DNA of 64,000 nucleotides from Tubiluchus corallicola (Eukaryota; Priapulida; Priapulimorpha; Priapulimorphida; Tubiluchidae), in NCBI GenBank assembly GCA_030141605.1, contig JAQGDQ010000242.1, forward strand, positions 277,279 to 341,278, read 5' to 3'. Under the pieces are notes generated by a model. The model worked only from the letters and a program-made list of their open reading frames with translations. It did not search any database and was not told where the DNA came from. The position numbers and the translations under genes were made by a program. Below, piece after piece: positions 34,401 through 48,176 of the stretch (its first letter is position 1; each line of letters opens with the position of its first letter).

Positions 34401-37400
34401 TATTTGGATTGTTTTTGTCTTCTTTGTAGGTTCTAGTGCTGCAGCTAAATCTGACCAAGAAACTCCAATTTCTGTAGAAGCTACACAAGTAGCAAAAACA
34501 AATAGTGAACAGGACAGCCATAAGCCAGCTCCTAGCGCTGTAGAGAAAGAAAAAACAGGTGAGAAGGAGGAGCAAGATGATGGCTCAGCAAAATCATCAG
34601 ACACCATCAAATCATCGAAGCCGCTGGATTCTAACATCAGCAGTTCTGAGGATGGTGTTTCTGCGCTTGATGCCATTTGGTCACTGGAGGAGAAAGAACG
34701 TGTGTTTCACTGTGTATCTAAGGTGTTTCTAATCAATTTTCCATTATATGCTGCTTTCAAGCATGGAGCACATTCCAATGGTGAGGTAAGATTTTCTAAA
34801 ATTGTAGTTATTAAACTAGGATATTTAGTCATTAAACCGAGATATCACTATGCTATAATTATGCACACCGTTTGTTTCCTCATGTTGTAATTAATTATAT
34901 TTGCTCCATGTGAGCCATATGACTTCAGTTTTTTATTCCCACACATTGAGAGTCTGCTTACAGTAATTGTATTATATCTTTGGAAGTCACTAGGACGAAG
35001 TAAGATGTTTAAATTTAAAACAAAACCAGTTCCAATCTTAAACTGTAGGACAAAACAATCTACTCTTTAAAATATTGAAAAGGAACATACCATTTTTTTC
35101 AAAAGTGACAATGTGAAAGAATTATTACCACACAAACGCAATTTTGCATGGCACTAGTTCTTCACTGTTACATGCATTTTGCAATTTTACAATGCACTAG
35201 CGCCTGCATTTTGAAAACGCTTCACACAAAAAGCAGGTGCTGTGCCTCTCAGTTCAGATATGCTAGTGATGAAAATGTTCGACAGCTAATGCGTGAGCAC
35301 AGCGGTAAAATTGAAATTTGAATTTTTATCTTAAAACTTGTCTAGTTTTAGTACAACACACTAAATATCTTACACTAGCACTGTACTTTAATTTTCACCT
35401 TCGCAAACATGTACAACATGCTCGTGGAATATTTTTGCTGTTGAACATTATGTTCGTTTGTGATGTCGTGAATAGTTGGGCTCACGCGCCATTAATTAAG
35501 ATTTTAATCTATTATTTAATTATCAGAAATGCTTTTGCAGTTTTAGTTGTGTTAAAATGTATACTTTTTATCCGACTTGAATCTGGGGTAGAATATGGAA
35601 AATCATCCTGTCTTCCTTTAATCTTTGTTACCACTTACTAGTCTTACCACTTATGCCCAACAGTCCGACTATTTAAACTACGAAAAAATTTTTACACCAA
35701 AATTGAATTTATTGCCTTCCGGTTTCGAACAAACTATTCATTATCAAGGCATCTAAAACAAAGAAATTTACCAGAATTTAGATAGTCAAAAGATATATGA
35801 TAAACCATTATATTGATAATTTAGCAATTTACACCAATTTTAGATGCCTTGACGATTAACAGTGTGTTCGAAACCAGTCGGCAATAAATTCAGTTTTGGT
35901 GTAGTTACATCTATTTGCCAAATATGGATAATTAAAAATTTATTGTGCAAACAATTTTTCAGTATAGAAAATATCCTGGCTGACAGTAGCTAGTAAGGAA
36001 TTTGGTGCTGCTGTGCAGCATTATAATTATTTTTAAACTCAAGTCATTAAAGAGAGTGTTGTGGCATGCCATAATTTCTCACATTCTTGAGTTTAACATA
36101 GAAATGGGTCTGTATATTGCTAAGTAAGTGCAATGGTGATATTGCTTATGAGAAATTCATACTCTGATTGCAGTATTTTCATTGTACTGTGTTTTTTTTG
36201 TATATCCAGTTCTTGCTCCAGGCATTTTCACATAATTGGCTGTTGTAAAGTGTTTTTTGTACAACAGTCGTCTCTTCTACTCACACAATAACTTCGTCTT
36301 GAAATGGCTGTTGTAAAGTGTTTTTTGTACAACAGTCGTCGCTTCTACTCACACAATAACTTCGTCTTGGTTTGACACATTTCAGGAAACGGAGGTACCA
36401 ATGTATTTGTTGAAGAATGTATGCCATTTCTGTGATGAGGGAGGACTGAGAGCAATGAGTCAATCTTTCGAGAGCGCCGAGCCGAGAACATTCCCATTTC
36501 ACCTGGCTTATTCTCTAATCACTATCGTGGCTAATGTAAGTTCTAGGTTACTTGTTTTTTTTTGCTTTTAGTATGTATTTGTCGTTTATCGATGTAGTAT
36601 CATATAACCATATTTAGGAAAATACATTTTTAACTATGAGAGCATGTGTGTAAAAAACTGTGTATGATAATTGTAAATATTGACATTTTGGAATACATTT
36701 TGGCTTAAGTTATTCATTTTTTTGACAAATTAAGTACTTCTATTCATGATCAGTCTTTTCAGTTCTGGTGTATTTTGTTGTAGATAATATGTTTTTTCTT
36801 TGTTTTGTGCACTGAGCTTGTCATAATTTGTACTTTTGCAGCTGCGCCTTTGGATGAACATTCTTTCCGTGCTAAAGAACGTTATCCCACTAAGAACTAA
36901 TGTTATCAGGTAAGTGTCAGAGTAGCTGTTATTTTTGGATGTACGTAAGAAATAAGTTCTTGGTATTAGTGGTGGATGGTGAAAATATTTTTGCATAAGC
37001 TTATTTGGGTAGTGGGTTGGTGTCGGGATATACCATGCGGAATCATTTTCAGTCGTGAATTATTTGACTTTGATGCACAGATTCTTTAGAATTAGTTTTT
37101 TACCTGCTTGATGATTCACTCCTTTAGTTATATGAACCAAGTTAATGGAATGAAAGTGTTTTGAAAAATTGTTAATCTTTCCTTGATTATCAATTAACAA
37201 TTGCCAATAAATAGTAAGTCTCACATATGAATGCTAAGATTTTTTGAATTTTTTCTTTCTTAATTATTTTAATAAAAGTTACTGCATTTATAAGTACTAA
37301 AATTACACTTGTGTGTTCAGGTACATGTGTAAGTTATCAGATAGTGATTTGAGATTAGCTGGCACACGGAACATTGCCGAATTAATGTGGACGGGAATGC

Positions 37401-37513
37401 GTGACCCTGGAGATGGTCAAGTGACCTTTGATCAGGAGGGTTTGGACCTAGCCTACAAATTCTTCACGTCTTCTACTTTGACCCTCAGGATTGCTGGCAT
37501 TTCACAAATAAAT
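31443..37513 (+). CDS. USP34: USP34 exons 1-7 (residues 1-349)
   Basis: Exons: 31443-31485, 32980-33064, 33385-33536, 34430-34785, 36386-36535, 36842-36909, 37321-37513. Start chosen because MCDTCSELLEVLD parallels the vertebrate N-terminus. Conserved blocks are IVLLNFIQNWSQRQCLC (exons 2-3), IWSLEEKERVFHCVSKVF and FPLYAAFKHGAHSNGE (exon 4), VCHFCDEGGLRAM (exon 5), and RYMCKLSDSDLRLAGTRN with TLTLRIAGISQIN (exons 6-7). The first 110 residues of exon 4 are a low-complexity Ser/Glu/Lys linker that is not conserved. Intron 1 is 1.5 kb. Confidence 0.93.
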
Positions 37514-40500
37514 GTGAGTTGAAATAAGTTGATGGTTCTTAGTTTTTGAAGTTCTGCTTATCATTGGTTAACTAGTGTGTTTCAGTACTAGCTATTTGAC
37601 TTGTTGTTCGTATGAATGTTCAACATGTGATTCCCTTGTGTTATATATGTGTGCTGGCACAGCAAAAATGTCTGTAAGTTGATGATTGGGCTTTTCTATT
37701 TATTCACATATCTTGAATCTCCATTTCATGAGAATCATTTTGATAACAAGCTCATCGCTCTGTGTTAGCTCTAACTTGAGATAATCCACGTCGAAGTTGA
37801 GGGGCACATTGAAAAACATAACCTTGAGAAAATCGCTGTTAAATGTTGAGTTTCTACAAAAACACTTAGTAATCACACAAAAGGCTGGTTCCTATGGATT
37901 TTGTAAGAGCACAATTGATTTATGTTTAAATATAGTAGATATCATAACATAGTTTTAACTGTACCAACTTACTGACAGTTTTGGTTTGCAAGCATATATA
38001 TAATGTTGCATGACGCGTATTGTTCTTAAGCATTTGACTTTTTTTCAGAACTACATTAATGATTTGTGCCAAAATGAGAACATAGAAGATGACAAGTAAG
38101 TGAGGTTTTATTCTTAAAACAGATCAATTTAGTTCTATTGTGCTTTTCTACAGTGCTTTTTTATCTGTGCAATTTTGCCCTTTATACAGGGCAAAACATT
38201 TTTTGCATCCAAAAACAGGATAATTTTTAACTTTTTTATAGTTGTAATCAAATTTTAAGGAAGTGGTTTTTAAATGACTTATGTTCTGTGTCTCTGCTAA
38301 AGCATTTTACAGTGTTTTAATACATTGATTCTATTTAGCAGCGTATATTAAGTTAATAATTGTTAGTTTGTTTAGCATTTGTTGTAAAGTTTTCTGTTGT
38401 ATTATACGTTTTGATATTGAGAATTTATAATTTGTCACATTTGGTATTTTTCAGTGAACAACATATCCAAGTGACTAAGGCTGCCAACAGTCTTGCATGC
38501 TGGCTGTTAAACAATAAAATTATTGAGAATCTGTTTGGGCCGAATCTTCACGTAGAAGTAAGCAATTGCTTTTTACTTCCCGCAAGAAAAATAAATAATT
38601 GCTAAAAAATAATTTAATTTCGGTTGGAAAAGTGAATGAAAAATACAAAAAGTCGTTGTTGTTGTTGTTGTCGTCTTCGTATTTGTTGTTGTCATTTTGT
38701 GTTGCTGCTGCTGCGACTGTTGCTTAAGTTTACATTGACACTGTTCTCATCAGGTTTTTACTGGTACATAACTGTGTGTGCTGACAGTATTAGATCATAC
38801 AAGCAATGTTAATACAGTTTTCAGTCTAAGTTGTTTGTAGCATTTTGCTACAACTGTCAAGGAAACACCATGGAAACTACAAAGTTTATGTGATTCTGCA
38901 GTGGTCCTCCTACGCTTTCCCGTTTTGGTGTGTGATTCTCCGAAACTGTAACCTCCACAAATTCCGTGGTAGTGCACTACTTGCTAAAGCATTTTACTTG
39001 ACAAGTTTTCTTTTCTCACTGATGACAATGATTGGCCTGTTACAAAGAAAACTCCCAAGCATTGTTGCGTTTATATTTATTTTATTCTATTAAAGTAGAT
39101 TTTTGCTACTGTGATTGACTGAGTTACATAGAGTGCAAGTGAAGGAGTGAGTGAGTAAGTAGGTGAGTTGTGATTAGACAAATAAGAGACTGATTGAATT
39201 AGTAATGCGTAGTCTGTGAGATCTTGCTAAAGGCACTCTAGGATTTTATAATACTTCAATGCTTTTTTACAAGTTTCATTTTAATTTGTAGCAGTAATCT
39301 TTTAATGCTACTAATTCTTATCATTATGTTTCTGTTTTTAGCTTGTCAAGCAAAGCCACTCTGTACTAAACTTTTTAGCTGTAGAAGGAAAAATTACTAA
39401 TAATCACCTGGACTGTGTGTGGGCAGCTGCTCAGGTATGTATTTTTTAGTCGAGTGAACAAAACCATTGTAATTCTTATGACTAGAGGTGTGTGTACCCG
39501 CTGGAAAACACTGGTTCACAAGTTGTGAAAAGAAACGCTTAACAACTTGTATCACACAGTTCGTTCACAACTTGTACAGAACTTGTTTGGCTCAGAAGTT
39601 GTATAAAATAGTTGGTTCACAAGTTATATAAAATAATTTGTTCAGAAGTTATACAAAATAATTGGTTCACAAGATATATAAAATAATTGACTCACAAGTT
39701 GTAAAAAATGGTCGACAAATTGTACTAAACAATTGGTTTGCAGGTTGTACAAAATAGTTAATTTGCAAATTAATTGTTTGTTTGCAAATTAATAGCCTCG
39801 CAAATTATCTAGTCAAGTTAGATTTATAGTGCATACTTTATTATATGTCTACTGGTTTACAAGTTGTAAAAAGGAGTAGTTCACAAGTTGCACATTTGTG
39901 CTTTCTTATCTTAAAAAAAATTAGAACAGCATGGTTTGCACTGAGACAGTCATTGTTTGTACTTTTCTCTTTACTGTGAGTGGCTTCGTGTTCTGTTTCA
40001 GGACTATGCTTTGTGAATTACCTTCTTTCCTTAGCCTATTTTATAGATAACTGTGGTTGTTTTTAATTAGATGAAGCACTGTAGTAGACAAGTTCATGAT
40101 GTACTGGCTTCGTTAATTAAGAATCTTGAACCAGTGTGTGTCCAACATCTTTACTCACTGCTTGGAGAGTTAGACTTGTCTGCACATACTGAACAGGTAA
40201 CAGTTTTGGTGGTTTTGGAGTGTTTTTGAACAAATTATTGTTTTTTTATTACATTTTCATGTAGAATAGTAACAGCAAATTAATAAGTCTGTTGTTGCAA
40301 ACAATAGTAACGCAAAATAGTAATTGAAAAGACGCACTGCACTGTTCATTGTTGACAAAATTACGTTGATTTTTTTAATAGAGTTCTTAAGCTTAAAATT
40401 ATTTATTTATTTATTATTATGTACTCAAATGATACAGTACGTATTAGTAAACGATACTGTGCACATAGAAAACAACATAATACAATGCAGGTGCAAACAA

Positions 40501-43500
40501 CGAGTGATAATAACAAGATTACAAGTGTACAACAATCATACAATCACACAGTAACAATTATTCAAATACAAGCAAATAATAATAATAGTAAATTATAATT
40601 GCAAAACACATACATCATATTTAACAAGTACAGAAAAAAGAAGATGGCAACAGTAGAAGGCGTTTATATATGTATTATTAAACATATATATATATACAGA
40701 TTAAACTGTCAAGACCTAGTTGAGCAAAAATTTTAATTCACTATATGCAAACCCATGTATCTGCGATGTCATGTTATCATGTACATATATCAGCAGCAAT
40801 TGACAGGTAAATTTCATCATTATTAGAAACTTATTAGAAACTGCAGATACGATGATATTAATTGTTTTTTTTGTATGTTGTAGACTCTATACTTGGCATC
40901 TGCGATTATCAAATTCATGTGGACCACAGGTGCTAATATACAAAGTATTGGCAAAGTTGCAGGTGTGTATTTAGTAAGCCTTTATGATCATGTCGTGATT
41001 CGTGATGCACACTTAGTAATTATCTTGCGGTTCGTTACCAGTCCGTCTGCCAGATCAGTATAACTTGTTTTACCAGGTTCATGTTTATTTTAGATGATAT
41101 TCATGTGGATGAGGAATGTTCGAGCAGCAGCAGCAGTAGCAGTAGCAGCTCAACAGATAACAGTGTTAGCGCACATGCTGGCCACAGTGATGAAGAACAA
41201 CATATCGTTGTGCCACCTATGGTATGCATTTTCAATCTGTAAATATATGATGACCTTTAATGTTAATAAATTTTGCCTGTTTCCTGAGTTGAAAAAGTTT
41301 CAGCACCGATTTGCAATATTGAAATGTCATAAAAAAGCTGCAAAAGTATGTATGTATATCTGTATGTAGCCTGTTAAATTTGGCTATATAACTATGGAAA
41401 AAATATATATAAAAATTAGTCTTTCGTTATGGAACACAAATTTTTTGTTATGGCACGTACTAATTACGAACTAAGATAGTGTAGAGGACATTTTTAGCTA
41501 TTTTTGTAATCAGACACATTTTACTGTTTTCGCATTGTTATTGCCTTTTTATTTCTTTTTATCTGATGACAAAAAAATTTGCTGAAAATAAAACATGTTT
41601 TTAAAGTTCCATTTCCTCTTGCTGTTACCACATATTGCTTGTAGTCCCAACAGATTTTTTTTTATTTTACTTTGATTACCTAGGACGAAGGTAGTGAAGA
41701 GGAGGGATCTAGCATTTATAGTCCCCCTATTTCTGATCACTCTCCGCAGCGTCACATTTGCTCCGAGCACATGATTAAGAGGCGACATATGGTTGTGCAT
41801 TTGGAGGACGTCGCTCCTTACGTAATGGAGCATGAAGACAGCGACTCTGGTGGGTTTATTTTTGTTAATTTTGCTACTAACAAAGATGTTCATTGTGCTG
41901 GTGTGTGCATTGCTATAGCAGGCCAGTATGGTAAAAGGCAAAATGTATGCATTGTGACTTCAGTATGGTTATTCAGGAATTTTTGTGATAGAGAGTAGTG
42001 CAATCAGACCCTTCTTGTACCATACAATCATTATGGCTGCAGTATAAGGATATAGGAAATGAATACAGTAGTTGCTGTTTAATAAAACCACAGATAGTAG
42101 ATCCAGCTGCATTTCAGAGCCATTTTGGCACATTCCGGAATATTACTCCCATCGAAATTATTGATAAGAAATTTCGGTTAGTGAAACCAGTAAATTCATC
42201 AATTGTTTGTCTTTTGAATAAGCCTTTTCACAGTTTTGTTGTGTGCATGTACAATTGTTGCAAGTCGTGCATACCTCACCGGAGCGTCTTAACTGCAATT
42301 GTCACTTGACATGTGTGTAAATCAAAGCCGCCTGCCGCATCGGTACAGTAACTTCAGTTTTTTATGTGGACTTTACTTAAATATGCATTAGTCTGTGCGA
42401 CGTGTGCGTAGAGTGCTTGGGAACTTTTTAAAACTGTTAGTATTACAATAGCTTGGGATGCAAGGTATTGCAAAGTGAACACAAATGCTCTGGTACAGTT
42501 AACATTTCACCTTTTTACGATCATCATCAATCGCTGGAGTTGTGAAAAGGCTCATTATTTCAGCATTAAGCACATGATGGAAAGGGGTGAACCATGATCA
42601 CTCCACATTAGTGCACTAGGTTTACTTTGCCGATCTTTGAGCATTTCACTAGTTAAAACTAACAGTTTATTGGTGCAGAGCCAGTGGTCCTGTTACGTTT
42701 GTGAGATCTGATTTTAAATATATTGCAGACGTGAATTTTGCTGTTGCTGTTTTTTCCAGTTGATCTTGATGAGGAAGAAATGGAGTTGTACAGATTAAAG
42801 AAACGCTCTCACGATGTTAGTGAATGTCGTAATGCTGATGGTGCTAGTGATCATGAAGAGAGCGTCCCTCCTGCAAGACGGCAGCGGCTAGAAATCAGTA
42901 AAACTAGCTCATTTCTAGGTGCGCACAAAAAATCTCCGCATTCCGGAAATTCTGTATTAGACAGGGACAAAGAAAACTTACTTCCGCCGGAAAAAAGTGA
43001 TGCATCGGATGACAAGAGGCTGCCTGTGAAAGATGCGTCAGTCTCACGCGAAGGTTCTACTGATGTTCATGAAACAGAACCGGAACATGAACTCGGCGAT
43101 AAGTTAGACGATACGGGTATACATAGTGAAACACCAAATAATGCAGTTTGTTCAAGTAGTATTAGAGATGATCACCTAGAGGAGGTGGGAGAGATGGAAG
43201 CTGAGGATGAAGAGGAGGAAGAAGTGTATGACTGTAGGGGCAAACTTAAGGAACTAGCAGAAATGGAAGAAGCCGAGCAATTGGAATTCGAAGAACATGC
43301 GTAAGTTAATTTATGAACATCCTATTCTTTTTGTGTGTTTTCTAACTTTTGGTAAGGTGCTTCAGTTTCTAAAACTGTTCATATTAACCAGTAAATATTA
43401 ATTGGTAGCCTTATACCTTATAATTATTGAAGTGTTTTACCGAGGCCAGCCACAATATCAGTTGGGAGGGAGGAAAAAAGTTTTCAAAATTTTTTTTAAA

Positions 43501-46500
43501 AGCTTTGTGAATGGTTAAAGCCGAATTGTGGAACATTTGAAATGAGTTGAAATAAGTTTGTTCACTTCCCACTGATTAGCAGTAATGTTTTAAATTTTTT
43601 CAATGCACATTTTTTCACGCTTTGTTTTTTTAGTTTCGCTTTATTAAATTATCGTATAATTATCGATTAGTGTATAGTCTCTTTTTTGCATCATGAATGT
43701 GTATGTTCTGATAATTATGGTATAAGCGACACTACTGCTTGGCCATTTTTACACCGATTTGGTGAAAAATTGGATACTTTTTAGCCTCCTATATAATGAG
43801 CATTGTACAAAATGGCAATCCTGGCCCAAAGTTTGCCGTGGAAGGCATGGCTGCGTCTTGCATTCCCTGTAAGAACAATGTTATAGTAATTACTGTGTTT
43901 TACATTTAAATTAAATTACTGTGTTTTAAATTAAAAAATACCCTTTTATATGACTGGCTCATTTCGATATCATTACTTCTTTAAAAGTTTTTTAGTTTTT
44001 TGATCTTTTGCATAAATGACTGTTTCTCTCTATGACACGATCTTCACAAAATTTCTTAGGCTAAAAATATAGATTCATTTTCAATGAACAGTGGCAGAAA
44101 ATTTTAGCACAAGTTTACTTCTGTTTTTTATTTTTTCATGAGTTGCACGGAGATGGTTACGATCATCTTGCGTTCTATTGGGTGCCATTTTAGTTTTATA
44201 TTTATATTTTGTAGGGAGTTACTCAATGAAATCTTGAGTCCAGATGGTAGTTGTAACAGCTCACATGCCAGTAACAAGTCCGACAAGAACCTAGCCGATT
44301 TTGAAGGCGAACTTTCGGGCGGCGAGGATGAACTGGCTCAGCTGCGGGAGGTTACGGCTAGTTTGGATCCTTGCCACATGCATCATTTGACCGCTTTGTA
44401 TCACAATCATCATGCTGAACAGGAAGGTGAGAGTTTTGTAGAAAGTTAAGTTTATCTGTTGTTGGCATCCTTCTGTCTTGGAAGACAATGGAGTGTGCGC
44501 CAAGAGAGTCAGTTATTGATCACATTGATGGAGCCGCAGCGTCGACTGTGGCTGAGCAATCCGATCCTTGAACGTCTCCAGGGCGCACGCCTGGGCAAGG
44601 TGTATGGAGATCCTGAGTTGCCCAGACCGCAGGAACCCCCTCTCTTGCTCCCTGGTGTAGTCCAAAGGAAAGCGGAACGATACATTTGGCACCAGATTGG
44701 CTGCAGGAGTTGCCGGAGCATGCTGCACTGGTCCGCCTTCGGGGCTCCACTCCTGATTTGGAAGGTTTACTCCTCTACACATGGCCGTTGGGTTACTTGA
44801 CCTCCTCCGCCTTCTAGCCATTGGCTGCTTGTGCAGCTCCTCCGCCTAGTGTCGAGATACAGTGTGGGCATCCCGCAAGCCTACAGTACCTGGTATTCCT
44901 AGGCGGTCACCCATCCAAGTACTAACCAGGCTCTACGTTGCTTAACTTCGGTGATCAGACGAGAACCGGTGTTTTCAACGTGATTTGGCCGTAGTAGTTT
45001 ATAAGTAGGCATTTTTACCTTAGTTTCCATTTGCTACAGAATTTGTGTTTTGGATAGAATGGATGGCATTGAACATTAACTTTCTGGTTTATTTCTTGTG
45101 GCTACTCTTCTTTTATCATCATGGCCTGTCCATCGAAATGAAATATTCCTGTGGTCATGTGAATGTCACGTCAGTGCAGTTTGATGAGAAAACATTTTCT
45201 AGCTATTTTGTGAATTTATTAAGGAAATAAAATATTTGGTAATTTGCATATGAAAGCCTTTAAAATTTTTTTATAAACATTCATTTGAAGTAATTGCCTT
45301 TGACAAACAGGAAATTAATGCTGATCGGGTTGCCTCAGCACAAGATTTACAGGAGGGCACTTTGACAGGAAAAACAAGTCTATCACAAAATATATATAGC
45401 TATTCCAAGTGTTAATTAAAATAATTAAAACCATTAGATGAACCAATATATTGCTGTGCCAGGTTAGTACGATGACGTTCTGTTCATAACTTAGTAGAGA
45501 ACAACCGGAAATAAAAACTGATCTTTTTAATTGTGGGTCAAAGTTATTTATATTAAAAGATAATGTTTTTGTTTGGTGTAGGTTTGTTAGTCACTCTTTC
45601 GTCTCCTCTTTATTAACAACATACAAAAGGCAATCGAGCAAAAAATGTTTGATGTATTCAATTTGAAAACCACACATACGATGTGCTAAGAGTTTATTAT
45701 CATTTTGGATAGCTTAAGATACTTTGTGTTCTTACTGTACAGCCTAACAGTTCATGGCTGATGATTATACTCATTTTTGCATTTAGTTATTTAAATTTTG
45801 GTTTTGCTTCTGGTATTACCAGCCTTTGAATTTCAGCTCTACTTTTTCTAGTGTTCTTTGTCCATTTCACAGTAATTTACATTTCAAGACTTTTGACAGT
45901 CTTTATCACTAGTGTTGAAAATATTTTTACTTTTTGCAGCCCAAAGAGCATACAAAGGTCTGCCCATGCTCCACCTGGTGGAGGTTAGTGACGGAGAGCG
46001 ATGTCGACAGGTGTTCGCATTTGAGTTTGAACAAGTCTGTAAGCGAGGCAACACGCTGCTCTGGGATCTTTTGCAAGATGATAATGCCGTATGTATAAAA
46101 ATGTGATGCTTGTTTAGTGGGAATTTGTCAATATTGGGTACGCAGTTCAGTGAAAGTTTGTTCTGAATTCACCTTTGTTTTGCTAATTCGACTTTCACAT
46201 AAGTTTTAACATTATTAGTTTTGAGCTTTGGCGACAAATTTGTTAATGATCAATTATGTTTGATTGTGTTAAATTGCATTTGATTCAAATTTCATTTTTA
46301 ATTTGAGCTCAAATGTAATTGTCGTACTATTATAAATTTGCAAGAAAAGATATATAGTTGTTTATATGTTTAAAAAAATTATATATTTACTCTTACAGTG
46401 TTTGGTGATTGTTATTTTTTTTGTAGATTCATTTGAGTGAAGGACTAGCTCAAGAATGTGAGAAGGTGCTATGTAGTCTTCTATGCTGGCAGAGCGATAG

Positions 46501-48106
46501 AAACATCAGACTAAAGTTCATTGAAGGCTGTCTAGAAAATCTAGCTGAGAATAAGTATGGATGTGTTTTGTAACATAGAACTCATAGTTACAGTTGTTGT
46601 GGTTTTTGTTATACTGAAATCATATGTAAATGTAGGACGAAGTTTTTGTCAATGGTTTTCTCACTTATCGATAAATAATTAGTTTCAACGGGGAATCTTT
46701 AACCTCGTTTAAAACATAATTAGTGTTTCTGCCTTGTTGTAAGCTTTTAGAAAAGCTGCAAGTAATACAAAATTTAATCTGTCGTTTACAATTACTGCTT
46801 TTGAACATTTTCCTCAGATGACAATTTCATGCATGCCCGTCTATTATGACGAGATTTATTGCTAGTTTGTGACGCTCATAAACTTACATGCTCTTCACAT
46901 AAAGATGACTGTTTACAGACTCTCCACGCTTGTTCTGATTCCACTCATGTAATAACTGTGCTCACCAATCGATTTATTATTTTCTGCTTTATTTATGCCA
47001 TGAGAAAAATGCGGCAGAAAAAAATCAATAATGCCGTAACCCTAGAAACTAAACAACTTTTTAGTAACCTGTTGTCTTTGAAGTTTGACCAAAGTTTTCT
47101 TTGCACTGCAAGGAGTGGCAGCAAAGTTACTTGTATTTTTACCAGATTCAGCAGTCAGTTACTATAAAATGGCTTTTTTTATGTCACATCTAACGAAAGA
47201 CATTGATTCATTTAAGATTATTTTCACTTAACACTTTCATTTACAGGAAACTATTTGCCTTAGTAAGTAAAGATTTACTAAGAGTTTAAAGTTTATTTGA
47301 TAAATGAAACTATTCTTACTGAATTGAACCAACTAAATTTGTTTATTCCCTTTCAGGTCTGTTCTAATTTCATTGCGAATTTTGCCAAAACTGTTTGCTT
47401 CTTTTCAACAATATAGGACTGGTATAGACACACATTCAGTGGTAATGTAAGTTCATTAATGACAACATATAGCAACAATGCATAGTTATTTATTACATTC
47501 TTACTTGCCATAGACAAAAAAACATATTGCCATAAGTATAAGTCGTTTAATCTTTTGTTGTGGGGTGACTTGTAAGCTCTCAGTGTATGTTAAACACAAG
47601 TGCGTTTGGCTTGTATTGAAAATGTATTTTAATGTTTGTTATGGCTGCTTTTTTCGTGCAACTATTATAACATTGCAGCAACGTTGCTGATGTGTTATAT
47701 AATTATTATTAACTATTTGGTTTTATTGTAGGTGGGCTGAAAAGGAGCACAAGATGATGAAACATTTCTTCAACAATCTGACTGTTTATATGGACAATGT
47801 TAAAGCAGGAACTGTTGATTATGCATTGTAAGTTAACTTGCTAACTAATTTAACTTTAGTCAAAAAATATTTGACACAGTTTTGACTGTTTCGTGATGAC
47901 ATGTTTTAAGTCGCCAATTGAGTGTCAGACACACAGATTTTTGGCTGGTGCCAGTAAAGGGTGCTTTGGTTGTATATATTATTCATGCTATAATAGTAGT
48001 AGTAGTAGTACTCGTAGTGGTAGTGGTAGTGGTAGTGGTAGTGGTAGTGGTAGTGGTGGTGGTGGTAGTGGTAGTGGTAGTGGTAGTGGTAGTGGTAGTG
48101 GTAGTG

Positions 48107-48176
<70 letters not shown>

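Noticed and set aside
35318-35641. 107-codon frame in repeat R3 as a transposon protein
   Set aside because: Only a short part is mirrored in the other copy (ILFIRLE, KSSCL), the starts do not correspond and no domain is seen. The similarity follows from the DNA repeat.
41998-42309. 103-codon plus-strand frame in USP34 intron 14
   Set aside because: It lies between exons 14 and 15, which join directly in phase, and it shows no similarity to USP34.
44459-44800. 113-codon plus-strand frame in USP34 intron 16
   Set aside because: It overlaps the GC-rich 5S-linked block on the other strand, lies in an intron and matches no USP34 sequence. Several frames are open there because GC-rich DNA has few stops.
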